A DNA stretch of 64,000 bases, from positions 693,814-757,813 of the forward strand of contig JAJEKV010000058.1 in assembly GCA_021234155.1 (NCBI GenBank). Reading direction: 5' to 3'. Below are positions 1 to 12,180 of the stretch, in pieces. Position 1 is the stretch's first letter. Each line of letters opens with the position of its first letter. The notes under the pieces were generated by a model that was not told the DNA's origin, made no database searches, and saw only the letters and a list, made by a program, of their open reading frames with translations. The stretch is from Isoetes taiwanensis (taxonomy: Eukaryota; Streptophyta; Lycopodiopsida; Isoetales; Isoetaceae). The translations under genes and the position numbers were made by a program.

Positions 1-1711
1 AATATGTTGAATGCATGAACCAGGATTGCTTGTTGAGCCTAAACTGTGGATTTAATTTGCAAAGGAAGATTTAATTCTTCACCTAAATTCACCTGTGCAT
101 AAGTCTAGTTGTAAGTCAGACAAGATCCCGAGTTGCCCGGAGGGTCAACTCGGCAGGCTCGTCACAGAACCAAGGGCACTAAGAGCTTCTCAAGCTGCGA
201 TGTTGTCCAGCTCTTCTGTTTGCTTGGGGACTACATCGGAGATACAGAAGAAGGGCCAGAGAAGACTGAACTCCTCCTAGATCAACTAGTGTTACGATTC
301 ATGGAGGGGATCGGATACCATACCCGTTTTCCATTTGACGTAAGCGGTTCTTGCTAAAGCTCAACGCTGAAGGGATGACTTATACCTTGGTGGAGCAGGG
401 AGGACCAAACCCTAACCTTAGTTAAATACTACCCTCGCTGGATATGGCCCCAGATGCTTTGGAGCCGAGGCTCGAGAGAGTAGCCACCGACACAATGGCC
501 ATGGCCCACGAGGAAGATCTTAGGGAGGCGGCTTCGTGCGCACCCGGCTACAAGGGGTCATGAGTATCGTGTATTTGGGACGGGTAGAGCCATGCTGGGG
601 CCACGCTTTTAATACCCCCATACTACTACGATGAGGATGCCCAGTTCTTTATCCGAAGATGTTAACCCCCGCTTCCCCGAGGAAGAACCGATGGATGTGG
701 AACTTGACATGGCGGCCCGACCGGACCGATATCTTGCGAGAGATCCGACGACGGACGGCCGCACGCTTGTTAAGGGAGCAAAGACGCCGAAGCGACAGCA
801 GCTTCGGATACTAGTAGCCGAGACGGATACCGGGTTAGGGGGAGCCCCTAACCGCTTTTACTGGGCGGAAGAAAGACCACCAGCCCAACTCTCCGGGTCA
901 CAATACAAGACCCATTTCGGGTGATGGGTGGGGTTGCGAAGAAGAGGGGATACCCGGCGGACACCTTAGTTGAGCGAGCCGACATCCGACCCCGGAGGGG
1001 AGGGAAGAGACTTCCTCTTGTTCCCCCTCTTCGTAGGAAGCCCCACCGGTTTAGACACGGGGCGGTGGCCACTGAAATCCGCAGTATCGGTTCCGCGGAG
1101 CTTCTCCTTAGGAAGTTGCCGTTCAAGCGTCTTGTTCGGGAAATCGCGCAGGAGTTTAAGACTGACCTCCGGTTCCGGGCGCATGCCATCTTGGCCCTCG
1201 GGTGAGGCGGTGAGGATTATCCGGTTTAGCTTCTTGGCGACGCGAACCTCTCCCCATTGCTATACATGCTAAGCGTGTGACCATCATGCCCAAGGATTTG
1301 GCCTTGGCGTAGGATTCATGGGGAGAGGCCTTAATTGTCCTCAATTTTGTAATATGTGTTGTATCTTTTGTACATCTGTTTTGATTAATATAAAGTGTTA
1401 TCTTAACATCATATTCTATTACGCATTTGCATCTTTGTCTATACATGCAAACTTTCAAATCGAAAAAAAAAAACACACAACAAAACACCATTTTTTTTCC
1501 AATAACCAAATAATAATAAATTATTTCACTTGAGAATATTCTTTTTAAAAAAAAAAAAAACAAAAAAAAAGCTTTTTCTTTTTTTAAACGTGCCCCTTTC
1601 CTTTTAGGGTTTCCAATCTTGTGATAAGCTCTTCCCTTTTCCTATCATCCTCCTCCTCCTAGTAATCTGCTATGGACCATACCCAGCGTCGGCAATGGTA
1701 CCCGCGATGGA
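1..1711. other. No recognisable gene; degraded, GC-rich then AT-rich DNA
   Basis: Only short open frames are present on both strands and none resembles a family I know. Bases 1-1300 are GC-rich and 1300-1600 turn AT-rich, with A-runs at 1547-1560 and 1562-1570. The stretch could be the untranslated or LTR part of a decayed retroelement, but I found no matching copy elsewhere in the window. Confidence 0.5.
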
Positions 1712-2440
1712 GAGCGATGGGATCCCGATGTCCCCTTTGAGCAGCTCCATCCTTATTTGTTACAAGAGGTGGATCTTATCGCCAATATGGAGACCCATCC
1801 CGACTATGCCGATTTCTTGCGGTTTTACATTCAAGAGATGGTGCCCCAAAGCACTTTCCGTGATGGCGATCCTCCTCGGCTTTACCTCCACGAGATCCGT
1901 ACTTATGCGATGCTTGGGGATGACAAACATCTTTGAGGATACACTTAGGGTATTCATTGGCCAGCCGTGCTCTCATCATGCTCCTATCCTCCTCCGATTT
2001 GGACGCAATGAGACCCAGACCTATTTTGAGGTCCGCTTTGCATTGGCCATTCTTATGGACCAATATGTGGAGTTCGATTACACTCCATTGGAAAAGGGAA
2101 GTTACCTATTGCTTGATGATCCGGAGGAGGATGGCGCATCAGCCATACAGATTTTGTTCGATGGAAGCAGCTACCACCGAACCGCCCGTTATGCAGGCCC
2201 GCGGTCGCAAAGCTTATGCGGGGTTGGATGCCCTTCCCCAATCATGCACAATGGTCGAGTATCTCCTCCTCGATGATATCATGTGGGCATATCACGCCAT
2301 CGCTAACCTTCCACATGACCAAGGACCTGCGTCCCCTGCATGCGAAATGCTCGGCCGGTATTGTCGGGATGACTTCCTTGACTTCTCCCTTCCCCGATTA
2401 TCCTGCGGAAGTCCAACGGCTACTTAGGTTTCACCCGTAA
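1712..2440 (+). pseudogene. Unrecognised coding remnant with frameshifts
   Basis: One frame from about 1712 to 1935 reads as ordinary soluble protein, with stretches such as FEQLHPYLLQEVDLIANMET and FRDGDPPRLYLHEIRTYAML, and then hits a stop. A second frame continues in the same style from about 2000 to 2180 (TYFEVRFALAILMDQYVEFD). I do not recognise the family. The balanced amino-acid composition and the change of frame suggest a once-coding sequence broken by indels, possibly a retroelement accessory ORF. A chance open frame cannot be excluded. Confidence 0.35.
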
Positions 2441-4051
2441 GACCTTGCACCCGTTGAGACCTTGTTACAGCTAAAGGCAATTGATGCTCCAAGATCCCCT
2501 TCTCCGCCACACGAGGATGCTTTTGTTTGCTATGGGACCTCGTGTCCCTAATATTAACGAGGTGGCCATACCAATGGAGGAGGATGAACAGGGAGAAGAG
2601 TTGTGCGATAATCAAGACCATCCGAAAAGAAGATAAGGAAGAGGCCTATGGAGGCGTGTACATCTCAATCTTGAAAGGGAGATAGCGACTAGCGAGATCC
2701 CGACGTAGTAGCTTTTAAGAACCATCTTCTGCCGGTTCTTCCTCTCAGCTTTTCGTCAAGGCCGTGTTATTCTTTTGTTCGAGCTCTCGCCCCTCACGGT
2801 CGAGGCATCTTTTTGGGCGAAGGCTTTTGTCGATTCTGGCGGGACCGCGAAGCTCCCCGCAAATCTCCATTCTTGCCAGTACTTGTGAGTCGCGACTTGG
2901 CACTTTCGCTGCGTTAAGCCAAGACATTGCGGCTTGGATGAGCATGAAAATGCTCGTAGCAGCACCATTAGCTCTTGCTTTTCCTCCCATTGCTTGCTTC
3001 ACCGCCGCGACTCACCATTAACCCCGTGTCGCTACTTCGCCCGGTAGAGCCACCATCCCCTACTTAAAATGGATCAAGGCGGGGGGGCCTAGCTCTTAGT
3101 CCTTTCCTAAGATCCATTAAATGAGTATAGCCTTTGGGCAACTCCACCATATGTATTTTCTTGGAATTAGTATATTTTTGTTTTGAGCCATTATACAATA
3201 TATACGCTATTCTCTTATGATTTGTGTCTATTGTATTAATGAATACAATTCGAATCGTTCTCTTCCATGATGTCTTACTACTGGAATCTAGGGTATAGCA
3301 AAATTGTTCAATCTATATATAATTACTCCTGTCGTCTTGCAGAAGAAACACTGGCGGAGTACGAAGATAGGATAACATTCCAGATAACGAGATGAACAGG
3401 GACCTCCTGAACAGGACTATGGGGAACGATACAACGAGTATCCCAGCGGGAAGTTGGCGATGAGATAGCGGGAGCTTAGGGTGCCGGAACAACCTTATGA
3501 TCGACAAGGGGATGGAAATAGTTACTCTCCTTCGAGAACGTGCTTACGATGATTTGAAATGGACCCTTTCCGCACTTGGGATTATTGGAATATGACCCCC
3601 ACATCAAGCTTTTGAGGATGCTAATGATCATCTCCGGCAAATCTTCTACGCCTTTGCGAAGAGCTCTTCAACCTTCCGATTATTAGCCCCACTTGGGATT
3701 ATCAACCCGTTATTATCCGGGCTTGGGCACGCGTTACAAGCTCGTCGAGGCGTCGCGAGAGTGTCGCTATCTTGAGTCATGTATCCCTAAAACCCTTAAG
3801 CCGCATTTTCCGGTTTTGTGTGTTCCTATGCTTCACTATGACTAGGAAATGGCACATATCGAGGCCCTTTATGTATTATATAACTATAAGTTTATAAGCG
3901 TGTTCCGTATGAACTTCTTTAATGTAACCGTTAGTTAAACTTGTAATTTGAATCTTCCGTCCTTTTAGTGTTCACTTTGTGTTTCTCGATACTACCCAAA
4001 ATGACTTTGTTATAACACTTACTGTTATCGTACTCTTTCTTATATCATTGT
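2441..4051. other. No recognisable gene upstream of the first gypsy element
   Basis: Short open frames on both strands (for example 2745-3002 minus and 2764-3021 plus) overlap each other and match nothing I know. The sequence becomes AT-rich from about 3120. It may be the leader of the gypsy element that starts coding at 4052, but I could find neither a 5' LTR nor a primer-binding site. Confidence 0.45.
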
Positions 4052-5330
4052 ATGTTTAATATAGACGGTGCACGCAATGCCGCCTGGCAGACACCCTCAA
4101 ATGCAAGTCGATTAACACCCGAACAAGAATTGATGCTGATGAAAAGACAGTTAGGCGAATTACAGGCCTACGTCTTGCATGCTAACCCACCACAGCATGT
4201 ACAACAGGATGCGGAAGTTACCTCCGTTGCCGCCTAGATCCACCGCCGACGGCCGCCCGTCCCCACCACGAACCAGTCCCTGTACCCGCGAAGAGGTCCC
4301 ACTCTAAACGCCCGACGGAGCTCCTCTAGAGATAGTGCCACCTCCTCAAAAGTCCGCCCACTTCAGTGTCATCTGAATCATCCGCATCATCTGGTGGCCA
4401 TGCAAAGCGCCGAGATAAGGAGTACCGCAAGACAGTTGATACAGCCATAACTAGTATATGGAAGAATAGGAAATTGGCCCAGTTTGATGGGAAATCTAGA
4501 AGCGGCTTGAATGCGAATCCTGGCTGGACGAAAATGAAGGAGTTCGGCAGTCCTATGGCATGACAGAAGGATACAGGAAAGGTTGCCACCACAAACTTTA
4601 CGAGCTGCCCGTATTTGGTGGAAGGGCTATGCGAGCCAAACATCCGGGCGAGGAGTAGATGCAACTTTAAAGTTCGCTAAGGCCTTCAAATCGCATTATG
4701 TGCCCGTGCACATAAATGCCAACAGATCCGACTTTCTACGTTGGAAGCGAGAAAGATATGTCCGTCTGAAGCTTACACGGATGAGTTTATGCGCTGGCCG
4801 TATGTACACGTATGAATGAGAAAAGGGCGCTGGAGGGCTATATTGAGGGTTTGGCACCATCGATCAAACGGATGGTTAAGGCCATCGACCAAATCGATTC
4901 GCGGCCAGGAGGCTAAAGCATTGAGCCTCGAGGAGGACATACCAAGGAATCAGATCCGCGTCTGCTCCTTACTCGCGACCACGCTATCCACACCTTACAA
5001 ACCCCCGCTCTCAAGTCCGGGGCCCTCTCGCCAAGAACTCTTCTTGGCCGCCAGAGAAGAAAAGTCGCTTAGCACGCCCGGAAGGAAACAATGCTTTGGT
5101 AAGGAAGTTGAAACCTCTTACAGTCCATTTCTAAAGAGGCGAGAGAACAAAAGGCCGGATAAGGCATGTTACAGGTGTATGAGGCCTGGACACTTCATGC
5201 AGAATTGCCCATATGTTACCCAGACTGCCCAGCTGGCCATGGCCGACCTGGACTGGGACGATATTGAGTCAACATTACCTGCTGACGAGGACGCTCCCGA
5301 GTACATTCACGGTGCGTCTCATATCCTTGC
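4052..5330 (+). pseudogene. gag: gypsy gag (capsid/nucleocapsid) remnant
   Basis: The coding remnant lies in several frames. An N-terminal piece (4052-4237) has PEQELMLMKRQLGELQAYVL. A capsid-like piece around 4583-4819 has ARIWWKGYA and FKSHYVPVHINANRSDFLRW, typical of retrotransposon gag cores. The nucleocapsid knuckle CYRCMRPGHFMQNC (CX2CX4HX4C) is at 5167-5208. At least three frame changes separate these parts. The zinc knuckle leads directly into the protease. Confidence 0.75.
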
Positions 5331-5715
5331 AGCTATAGAACCGGGTGCTGAAAAGTCACTGTTTGTCATTTCCACCATAGGCCAAGTAGACAGTAAGCCC
5401 TTTGTAATTCTTATGGATACGGGGAGTACACATAATTTTGCTTCTCCTAGAATGGCCCAGGTCCTACAACTGGAAACCCTAAGGTCACGACCGAGGCCTG
5501 TCACTTTAGCCAGTGGTAAGGTTAGACATACTCATGGTCGTCGCATCAACCTTAAGATCACGGTTGCCAGCGCACCGGTTGCTATGGGTGCCGAAGTTAA
5601 TGGATATTGGCAAATCACGACCTCATTGTCGAGAATGGAATTCTTGGCATCCGCAAAAAGCCAACATAGGCTGAAGAGAGAAGTTACCTTCAACGCAGCT
5701 AATGGAGCCACGTAA
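5331..5715 (+). pseudogene. gypsy aspartic protease remnant
   Basis: The active-site motif LMDTGSTHNF (catalytic Asp codon at 5416-5418) lies in a hydrophobic context (KPFVILMDTGST) as in retropepsins of Ty3/gypsy elements. It is in the same open frame as the gag zinc knuckle, so gag and protease were probably one polyprotein. The frame stops at 5715, and the expected second conserved region (normally an ILGMDWL-like segment) is seen only as NGILGI-like sequence in another frame near 5635-5655. Confidence 0.75.
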
Positions 5716-6059
5716 CTATAAAAGGTGAACCATTCAACCCTATCATGCGAGTCTATGTCCATTCGACGGTTAGATAAAGCTATATGCAAGCAAAAGCTCC
5801 TCTGCTTAGACTTGCTTCCATTGAGTCGGATGCTAAGCAAAACCAAGTAATCAACATCTTGCCACGGGGGATTGCGGTATTCTCCATGAATTTAGCGATC
5901 TTTTCCCACCACGAGATCCGAAGCTTCCTCCTTTTAGAGGGGTAGAATGTGAGATAGCTTTAGAGCCGGGCACTAAGCCTACCAGCAAGGCCCCTGCACT
6001 GTATGAGTCCCCCGAGTTGGCGAGCTTAAGAAGCAACTTCAAGAGCTACTAAACCTAGG

Positions 6060-6700
6060 TTTTATTCGACCTAGCGTTTAGCCCTTTGGCCCCTATTCTT
6101 TGTAAAGAAAAGGGCGGCTCCTTGAGAATGTGTATTGATTATCGGCAACTCAACAAGCATACCATCAAAAATCGCTATGCTTTGCCGAGAGCGGATGATC
6201 TAATGGATCGGTTGCAAGGGGCCAAATATTTTTCAAAGATTGACCTTAAAACTCGGGATATCATCGGATAAGGATTAAAGAGGAGGACATCCATAAATCT
6301 GCGTTTCGCACTAGATATGGGCATTATGAGTTTCTTGTTATGCCTTCGGATTAACTAATGCCCCCGCTTAACGTTTATGCGGTTAATGAACGATGTTTTC
6401 CGACAATACTTGGATGATTTTGTTGTCATTTTTCTTTGGCGACATTCTCATCTGAAAAAGACTCTAGAAGAGCATGAGAAACATCTTAAATTGGCCCTAC
6501 AAAAGTTAAGGCGTCATCGACTTTTTGCCAAGTTCTCTAAGTGCAAGTTTGCCACTCCAAAGGTTGACTATTTGGGCCATATCATTTTACTGCAGAGGGA
6601 ATTGCTCTGAGATCCGGCAAAAATAGAGGCCGTAAGGGAATGGCCTATTCCGAGAAAATGTCTCCGGGTCCTAAGTTTCTTGGGGCTAGCGGGGATATTA
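6060..6700 (+). pseudogene. gypsy reverse transcriptase remnant
   Basis: The N-terminal part at about 6090-6270 has [20 protein letters not shown] and the catalytic-region start YFSKIDLK. After frame changes, the polymerase active site YLDDFVVIF appears at about 6407-6435, followed by HLKLALQKLRRHRLFAKFSK and a YLGHII motif. These are the classic Ty3/gypsy RT blocks. Frameshifts near 6270, 6355 and 6400 and a short deletion before the YLDD box break the domain. Confidence 0.85.
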
Positions 6701-6879
6701 CCCAAAAATTTGTAAAGGATTTTGCAAAGATTGCGGTTCCTCTTACAAATCGACCAAGCATGAGAAGGTAAAGGATTGGATGGAGCCTTTGGAAGACTAA
6801 GGTTCGGGGAAGTTTCCAGCAGCTTAAAGATGCCTTAACCTCAAAGACCCGTTCTCCGTTGCCCGATCCTCATAAGGAT

Positions 6880-7240
6880 AAACTAGTGGCCCACAGATGC
6901 CGCGATAAAAATCGCCACCGGTGGGGTTCTAATGCGGGAAGGGAGGGTTATTGCCTATGATTCAAAGAAGATGAGCGAGGTAACAGCGATATCCTACCCA
7001 TGATCGAGTTGTTAGTCGTTGTTCACGCATTGCGAATATGGAGACACTACCTCCTTGGTAGAAGATTCCAGTTGGACACGGATCACCAAAGTCTCCGTTA
7101 TTTATCCACCCAACCGAACCTCAACCTCCGTCAGAGGAGATGGATGGAATTTCTTGAAGAATATGATTTTGAGATCATGTATAAGCCTGGAAAGCACAAT
7201 GTGGTTGCGGATGCATTGTCACGCCACCCCTCGGTAACCC
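6880..7240 (+). pseudogene. gypsy RNase H remnant
   Basis: Blocks recognisable as Ty3/gypsy RNase H include a GVLMREGRVIAYDSKKMSE-like stretch near 6925-6980 and then LLVVVHALRIWRHYLLGRRF with DTDHQSLRYL at about 7010-7110. The domain is followed by a tether (WMEFLEEYDFEIMYKPGKHN, then VVADALSRHP) that leads into integrase. The N-terminal half is broken by frameshifts and the C-terminal half is one clean frame. Confidence 0.85.
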
Positions 7241-8480
7241 GAACCCATTGTAATGCAATTTCTACACTCACAAGTGAGTTTGGGAAACAGATAAAACAGA
7301 CCTTGGCTACGGATCCCGAGTTCTGTGAAATATGGGCTAGTTTGAGTAAGGAGGCACGCACAGATAAAGAACGCGAAGCTTTCCGTTCATATAAGAAAGA
7401 GGGCAATCTGTTATATCACAAGGATAAGTTGTGTGTACCTCAGACTTCCGGAGTGCGTAAGTTAATCCTCCATGACACACATAACAGCCCTATAGCTGGA
7501 CATGCAGGATTTATGAAGACCTACTTTAAAATCCGCTCCAGTTATTTTTGGCCTTCGATGAAGAAGGACATTGCCAGGTACATTAAGCGATTAACGGGGG
7601 TGTCGTATGGACCAAGGCAGAACAATTAAGGACTCCAGGAGAATTGCAACCTTTGGATGTGCCCAACGCTAAGTGGGAAGTGATAACCATGGATTTTATA
7701 GTGGGCCTTCCACGTACTCTCCGTGGATATGATGCGTTAATGGTCGTAATTAGACAAATTGTCAAAAATGGCTCATTTCTTGCCATGTCGTACCACGGAC
7801 ACCGCCTTTGATACTGCTCTGCTTTTTGCAAAAGAGATCTTCAGGTTGCACGGAATGCCACGGGTCATTGTATCTGACAGAGATCCCAAATTTGTAAGTG
7901 CATTTTGGAAAGATTTCTTCACCACCATACAAACCAAGCTTGCTATGAGTACGACTTATCATCCTCGGGACGGATGGTCAAGCGAGGCGTACCAACAACC
8001 GTATCATAGAGGATATGCTCTGAAGTTATGTGTGGAGTAAGCAATCCCAATGGGCTGACTATATTTATCTAGTAGAGTTTGCCTATAGCGATTATGAAGC
8101 GAGGAGTCTTCGAGAATGTCTCCTTTCATGATAAATTATGGTTATCAATGCCTTACTCGACACATGGCACAACCCCGTCTTGAAAGTGGAGGTTTCTCAA
8201 CAACTCCTCACGGAGATGCAAGCTTTGGTCGAGGAAGTGCGTGGTTACTTGCTAGGCACGCCGATCGTCAAAAGAGTGTAGCGGATAAGCCACGGGACCC
8301 CACGAGTCTTCAGTGGGTGAATCGATTTGGCTTAAGATTAAGGTAAAACAAGCCAAGCTTAAAATTGGTAACTGCAAGAAGTTGGCACCCGGATGGGCTG
8401 GACCGTTCAAAATCACTGAGCGTGTTGGGGAGCAAGCATATCGCTGGACTTGCCACCCGGCAAAGATCCACAAGGTTTTT
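7241..8480 (+). pseudogene. gypsy integrase remnant
   Basis: The zinc-binding region starts at about 7470 with HDTHNSPIAGHAGFMKTYFK and SSYFWPSMKKDIARYIK, so the two His are visible while the paired Cys region is lost at a frameshift near 7610. The core follows with SKMAHFLPCRTT and HGMPRVIVSDRDPKFVSAFW (second catalytic Asp) at 7850-7910. The region around the catalytic Glu is frame-broken near 7980. The C-terminal domain at 8350-8480 has LKIGNCKKLAPGWAGPFKIT. Confidence 0.85.
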
Positions 8481-8730
8481 CATGTGAGTCTTCTAAAGCA
8501 AAGACACCCACGATCGGAGGAGGTTTTGGAAACCCCAACCCTCCACGGAAATGACCGGAGGAGCAGCTAGAGATAGTACACAAGCTCTTCTTGATCGAGC
8601 TTATAAAACGGACCGGGGAGGACTCAAATGCTACAATACTTGGTCAAGTGGAAACACTTGCCGCTGGAGGATGCTACGTGGGTGATGCAAACGGATCTTG
8701 AGAAGCACTACCCGGTTTCATCGCGAATCT
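8481..8730 (+). pseudogene. C-terminal chromodomain of the gypsy integrase
   Basis: After HKVFHVSLLKQ at about 8470-8500, a frame starting near 8628 reads MLQYLVKWKHLPLEDATWV, the signature of the chromodomain that ends chromovirus integrases and is thought to target insertion to heterochromatin. The aromatic and acidic positions of the family are present. A frameshift separates it from the integrase frame. This domain is what assigns the element to the chromovirus branch. Confidence 0.8.
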
Positions 8731-9140
8731 CAAGGCCGCACCATCAGCGATGCTATCAACCCCCGCTCCCTAAATAAGCTTGAAGACTTGATTCGCGAGA
8801 ATCATAGCCGCTTCAACCACAACCTAATTATTTTATCTATATAAACGATATATTACCATGTGCGGGCCGATGGCGATGCGTGACTTTGTCCATGTTAGGG
8901 GGTTCTTGATGACCCGATTTCTTAAGCTTTATGTTATCTACATGTTCTGTTGTTGTTAATCTTGGACTTTGGTCCTTGCACTTTTTAATTATGATAAGGA
9001 TGTGAATTGTACTTTTGCTGCTTAAACTGTTGTAAACTTGAAAGCTTTAATATATTACCTTCTAAAATAAGGAATTACCTTCCTTCAGAATGTCATTTAT
9101 TATATCTGTATCTAACCCCAATGCTGAGGACAGCATTATT

Positions 9141-9156
9141 TCTAAGGAGGGGAGAA
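9141..9156 (+). other. Polypurine tract (plus-strand primer)
   Basis: A purine run (AAGGAGGGGAGAA) lies directly before the TGTGACG start of the LTR. This is the standard position and composition of the plus-strand priming site of an LTR retrotransposon and fixes the LTR start at 9157. Confidence 0.8.
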
Positions 9157-10640
9157 TGTGACGTTCCAAGTATTTATACGGTATAAGTATAAATATGTTG
9201 ACACGTCACCAGGGATACATACGCCACATGGGGTATGGGAACCTAGGTGGTTCACTTAAAAAGGATTAAATTAGCTATGCTAATTTAATTATTAACAATA
9301 ATAACCTATAACTAAGGAACTAACATTTAAAAACCATAATTAAGTTAATTATGGTTTGGGAGGGCGCCACGTGGCCACCCTCGATTGGTTAGCATGATAA
9401 TGCTAATTGGGGTCAATAGGGTGGATCACCACCCCCATATCAGCCACAACTCACCTTGAGCAGTGGAGCGCCACCTTTGTGACCAGAGCTGAGCGCCACC
9501 TTGAGCAATTGGACGCCACCCTTCTTGCACAAGCTGAACACCCAGACCAAGAAGATGGAGATCCCCAACGACAATGGGTCGAGCCGAAACACAGGTGGGT
9601 GGCTAGTGTAGTTGTGAATTCTAGGATAAAAAAGCCCCACATGGGCACACACTGCTTGGGTTGCTGGTCTATTCTCTCTGTGTTTACTCGTAGGAACTAA
9701 CCCTTGATTGTAAAGGTAGGTTCTCTATATATTTCGATTCTGGTTTTGCTTGTAATGGATGGACTGGTGGTTGTTAGCCTAGTGTTACTCTGGAAATGGG
9801 GAATTAAGGGGTAGAGACCTCGGAGGCTATTTATTGTAGTATGCTCCTAGATAGAGCCCCTGTATTATCCAGATTAATTGCGGCACATGCACAAGAGCCC
9901 AGGTCATAGATGCTATGGTGCTGGCTTAGCACCGCACAAGGAACACAAAGGGTGAAGTCCTGAGGTGGGGTCTTGCCACGAACATAAAAGGCTCACAGGA
10001 CTCCTATAGCGAGCTAGACGATAGCCAGGTCACGTAGGGCGGGTATGGGTCCGACACTCCCCCAGGTGGGAAGGTGTGACCATTATGGGGCACCTTGCAC
10101 TTTGAGTAGATTTAGGGCTTGAGTAAGTCGGGTATTTGGGATGCGGGGTCGCTGATGCGCGCGCGTATTCTCTAGCTTCCAAAGCCCATGGAGCCACCGC
10201 GGATTACGGAAGGGGCGCTTCCCCTGCCTCATCGGACCGGGATTTCATGAACCACGGAGTAGGCTCGGCGGGGTGATGCCTCGAGCCTCGTCTCCTGAAG
10301 GCTATAAGCGGCGCCATAGCGTGAATTGACCCATCCGCAAAGTGTGCACAGGAGGGGCGGATGGAGTGGACAACCCCAGCCAATGTTCTATGCCACCCAA
10401 CGCCATGTCAAGATTACGCCGCTGATCTCTTGAGGCCCTAGCCGGGCCACGATCCTCACCGGAGTGCGAACCGGGGTAGAACCATGGGTTTGGGGTGTTT
10501 TCTTAGGTTTAGATGCATATTCTTTGCCGTTGGTATTTGGATGGATATGCCACCCTTCGAGGTGGTTATTTATATGTGATTTATGCTGTGTGCTAACCCT
10601 TGTATTCACGCTTCCGCGACGTAGGAGCCCCATTGAAGGC
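9157..10640 (+). mobile_element. 3' LTR of the chromovirus (right end uncertain)
   Basis: The sequence starts with TGTGACGTTCCAAG right after the polypurine tract and contains no coding domain. TATA-like sequences lie at 9178-9195 and 9722-9732 (CTCTATATATTT). The GC-rich right part, about 10140-10460, has the look of plant gypsy LTRs. The right end is a guess, because no partner LTR or target duplication was found. The LTR may end earlier, with unrelated DNA following. Confidence 0.55.
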
Positions 10641-10717
10641 GTGGGCCGAATGACCCCTTCGTGTCCTTCTTTCGGGCATCATATTATAGATGGCCCGGAA
10701 TAGACGGAGGGCCCTGC

Positions 10718-10963
10718 TCATGGCGAGTTGGTCGCCATGGGAGGGGAAAGTCCCCGTATGTATACGTCCGAGGGTCGTATATGTGCAGGGAGCGTCATGA
10801 TCACACTAGCCTTGCTCAAATTGATATGCAGGCTAGTTAGGCTGCCCAAATGCTCTAAGAGTTTCCTCATACCTTTTACTTTGGTGGATAGGAATCCTAG
10901 GTCGTCAATATAGAGCATAAGTGGGAGCTCGGTATGTCCTAGTGTTAAGGCATGTGTATCCAT
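10718..10963 (-). pseudogene. LINE reverse transcriptase fragment
   Basis: Read on the minus strand, the fragment has LPLMLYIDDLGFLSTKV with a YIDD polymerase box, followed by LLEHLGSLTSLHINLSKASV. This is the usual spacing of the palm and the following NLxKT segment in non-LTR retrotransposon RTs. Only about 80 residues survive, with no endonuclease or tail. It sits between two gypsy remnants and is probably a rearranged scrap. Confidence 0.7.
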
Positions 10964-11351
10964 GTTTGTTCTTCTAGCGCTACCTTATTATGAGAATTTA
11001 GGAGAAGTTCCAACTCCTAATCAAGTGCATAATAGAATGGATGATGTGCTGCAATTGCAAGAGATGAGACAAGAAGCAGCAGACTTCAATATGAGGCATA
11101 AGCAGAAAGTAAAGCTTATCAAAGACAAGTTACAGGTTGTCAATCCATTTGAGGAAGGGCAATTGGTGTTGTGCAGGACCACTAAGAAGCATCTATCCAA
11201 ATTTCAAAGCCCATGGGAAGGCCCATTTCTGATTGATAAAGAGGTACCAGGTGGGGCTTTCTACTTGATGACTCCAGAAGGGGAATTGTTGCCTAATCCC
11301 AGAAATGGCAAGGATCTCAGGCCTTATTTTGAAAGAGAAGTGCTATTCTAA
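10964..11351 (+). pseudogene. gypsy integrase C-terminal region of a second element
   Basis: One open frame covers a region with NMRHKQKVKLIKDKLQVVNP, FEEGQLVLCRTTKKHLSKFQ and SPWEGPFLIDKEV, ending in ELLPNPRNGKDLRPYFERE. This is the integrase C-terminal fold of Athila/Tat-type gypsy elements, which ends in a PWNxxxLRKYY-like motif. No chromodomain follows. All upstream pol domains are missing, so only the 3' end of the element remains here. Confidence 0.75.
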
Positions 11352-12180
11352 GGGATTCAGATTTGGCATAGCTCCAATTACAGAGAATTGTGGAGAACTT
11401 TTGGGTTACAGCAGGTCGTTTTTCTGTAAAAACATATGGTGACAGTTCCATAATACACAATCTATCCTACATCAAAAGATGTGTTTTGGCGATACGAATC
11501 CAACGAGCTATGGTGCAGGTCAAACGGACGTCTGGAACTCAAGATATCAGCTTTCAAAGTTTGCCACAGTTACAGAGGCTCTGTTTCGTCACTGTCATTT
11601 TCGACCAGGTTGTTTGTATCAGTCATTTGGATTTGAGAAGGGTGTAAATGGGTCATTTGGGGACATGTCCCAAGGACCATAGTAGTATGTTTTGTTGTGG
11701 GTTCTCTGCCACGGAGTGGCATATTTTCCCACTGTGGTCGCCACTGTTGGGGTGATCACCACTCACCACACTCATCACCACACTTGTCACTACTCACCAC
11801 ACTCATCACCACACTCATCATCACACTCGTCACCACTCACCCCACTCATCACCACACTTGTCACCACTCACCACACTTGTCACCACTAACCACACTCACC
11901 ACTATTGAGGTGGTATAGAAGATAGTATACCGTATATGGAGTGATGTACGCACATGCACGCGTGCAGGATATTTGCACGTATCCATGATGATCATAGTAT
12001 TGTCTGAGGAGAGAGAGAGAAGAACAGAGGGAGACGGTGTATTGAGGGAGAGAGTGTTTTCATTGATCTAGCTATGGAGTTGATCATTCTTTGTCTTGTG
12101 CATTGCCTTGATCTGATAGATTGAGCTTGGATTGTTGGGTTTTTCATTATTCTTGCAAGGTTAGAGTTCAGGCTCTAACA
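11352..12180 (+). mobile_element. Probable 3' LTR of the second gypsy remnant
   Basis: This non-coding segment follows the integrase end and finishes with GAGTTCAGGCTCTAACA, a CA-ending terminus common in plant LTRs. A GA-rich leader-like stretch (12006-12055) lies near the right end. It contains the minisatellite at 11755-11905. The left boundary was not determined and no partner LTR is present. Confidence 0.45.
11755..11905 (+). repeat. CAC/CATCAC-type minisatellite
   Basis: The motif CACCACTCACCACACT, alternating with CATCACCACACT and CACTTGTCAC variants, is repeated without long interruption. The short open frames through it (Thr/His/Ser-rich) are by-products of the repeat. It lies inside the putative LTR of the second gypsy remnant. 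Confidence 0.85.

Larger units (their letters stand above)
4052..10640 (+). mobile_element. Decayed Ty3/gypsy chromovirus, 3' part with one LTR
   Basis: Domains run in the order gag, protease, reverse transcriptase, RNase H, integrase, chromodomain, polypurine tract, LTR, which is the layout of plant chromoviruses (Metaviridae). Every domain is cut by frameshifts or stops, so the copy cannot be active. The left LTR was not found, so the element is either truncated or its 5' end is too diverged to see. The right end is approximate, because no second LTR is available for comparison. Confidence 0.85.

Noticed and set aside
1-4051. Possible 5' LTR of the first gypsy element
   Set aside because: I could not find sequence matching 9157-10640 anywhere in this part of the window.
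11692-11918. Thr/His/Ser-rich open frames
   Set aside because: They are produced by the CAC/CATCAC minisatellite.
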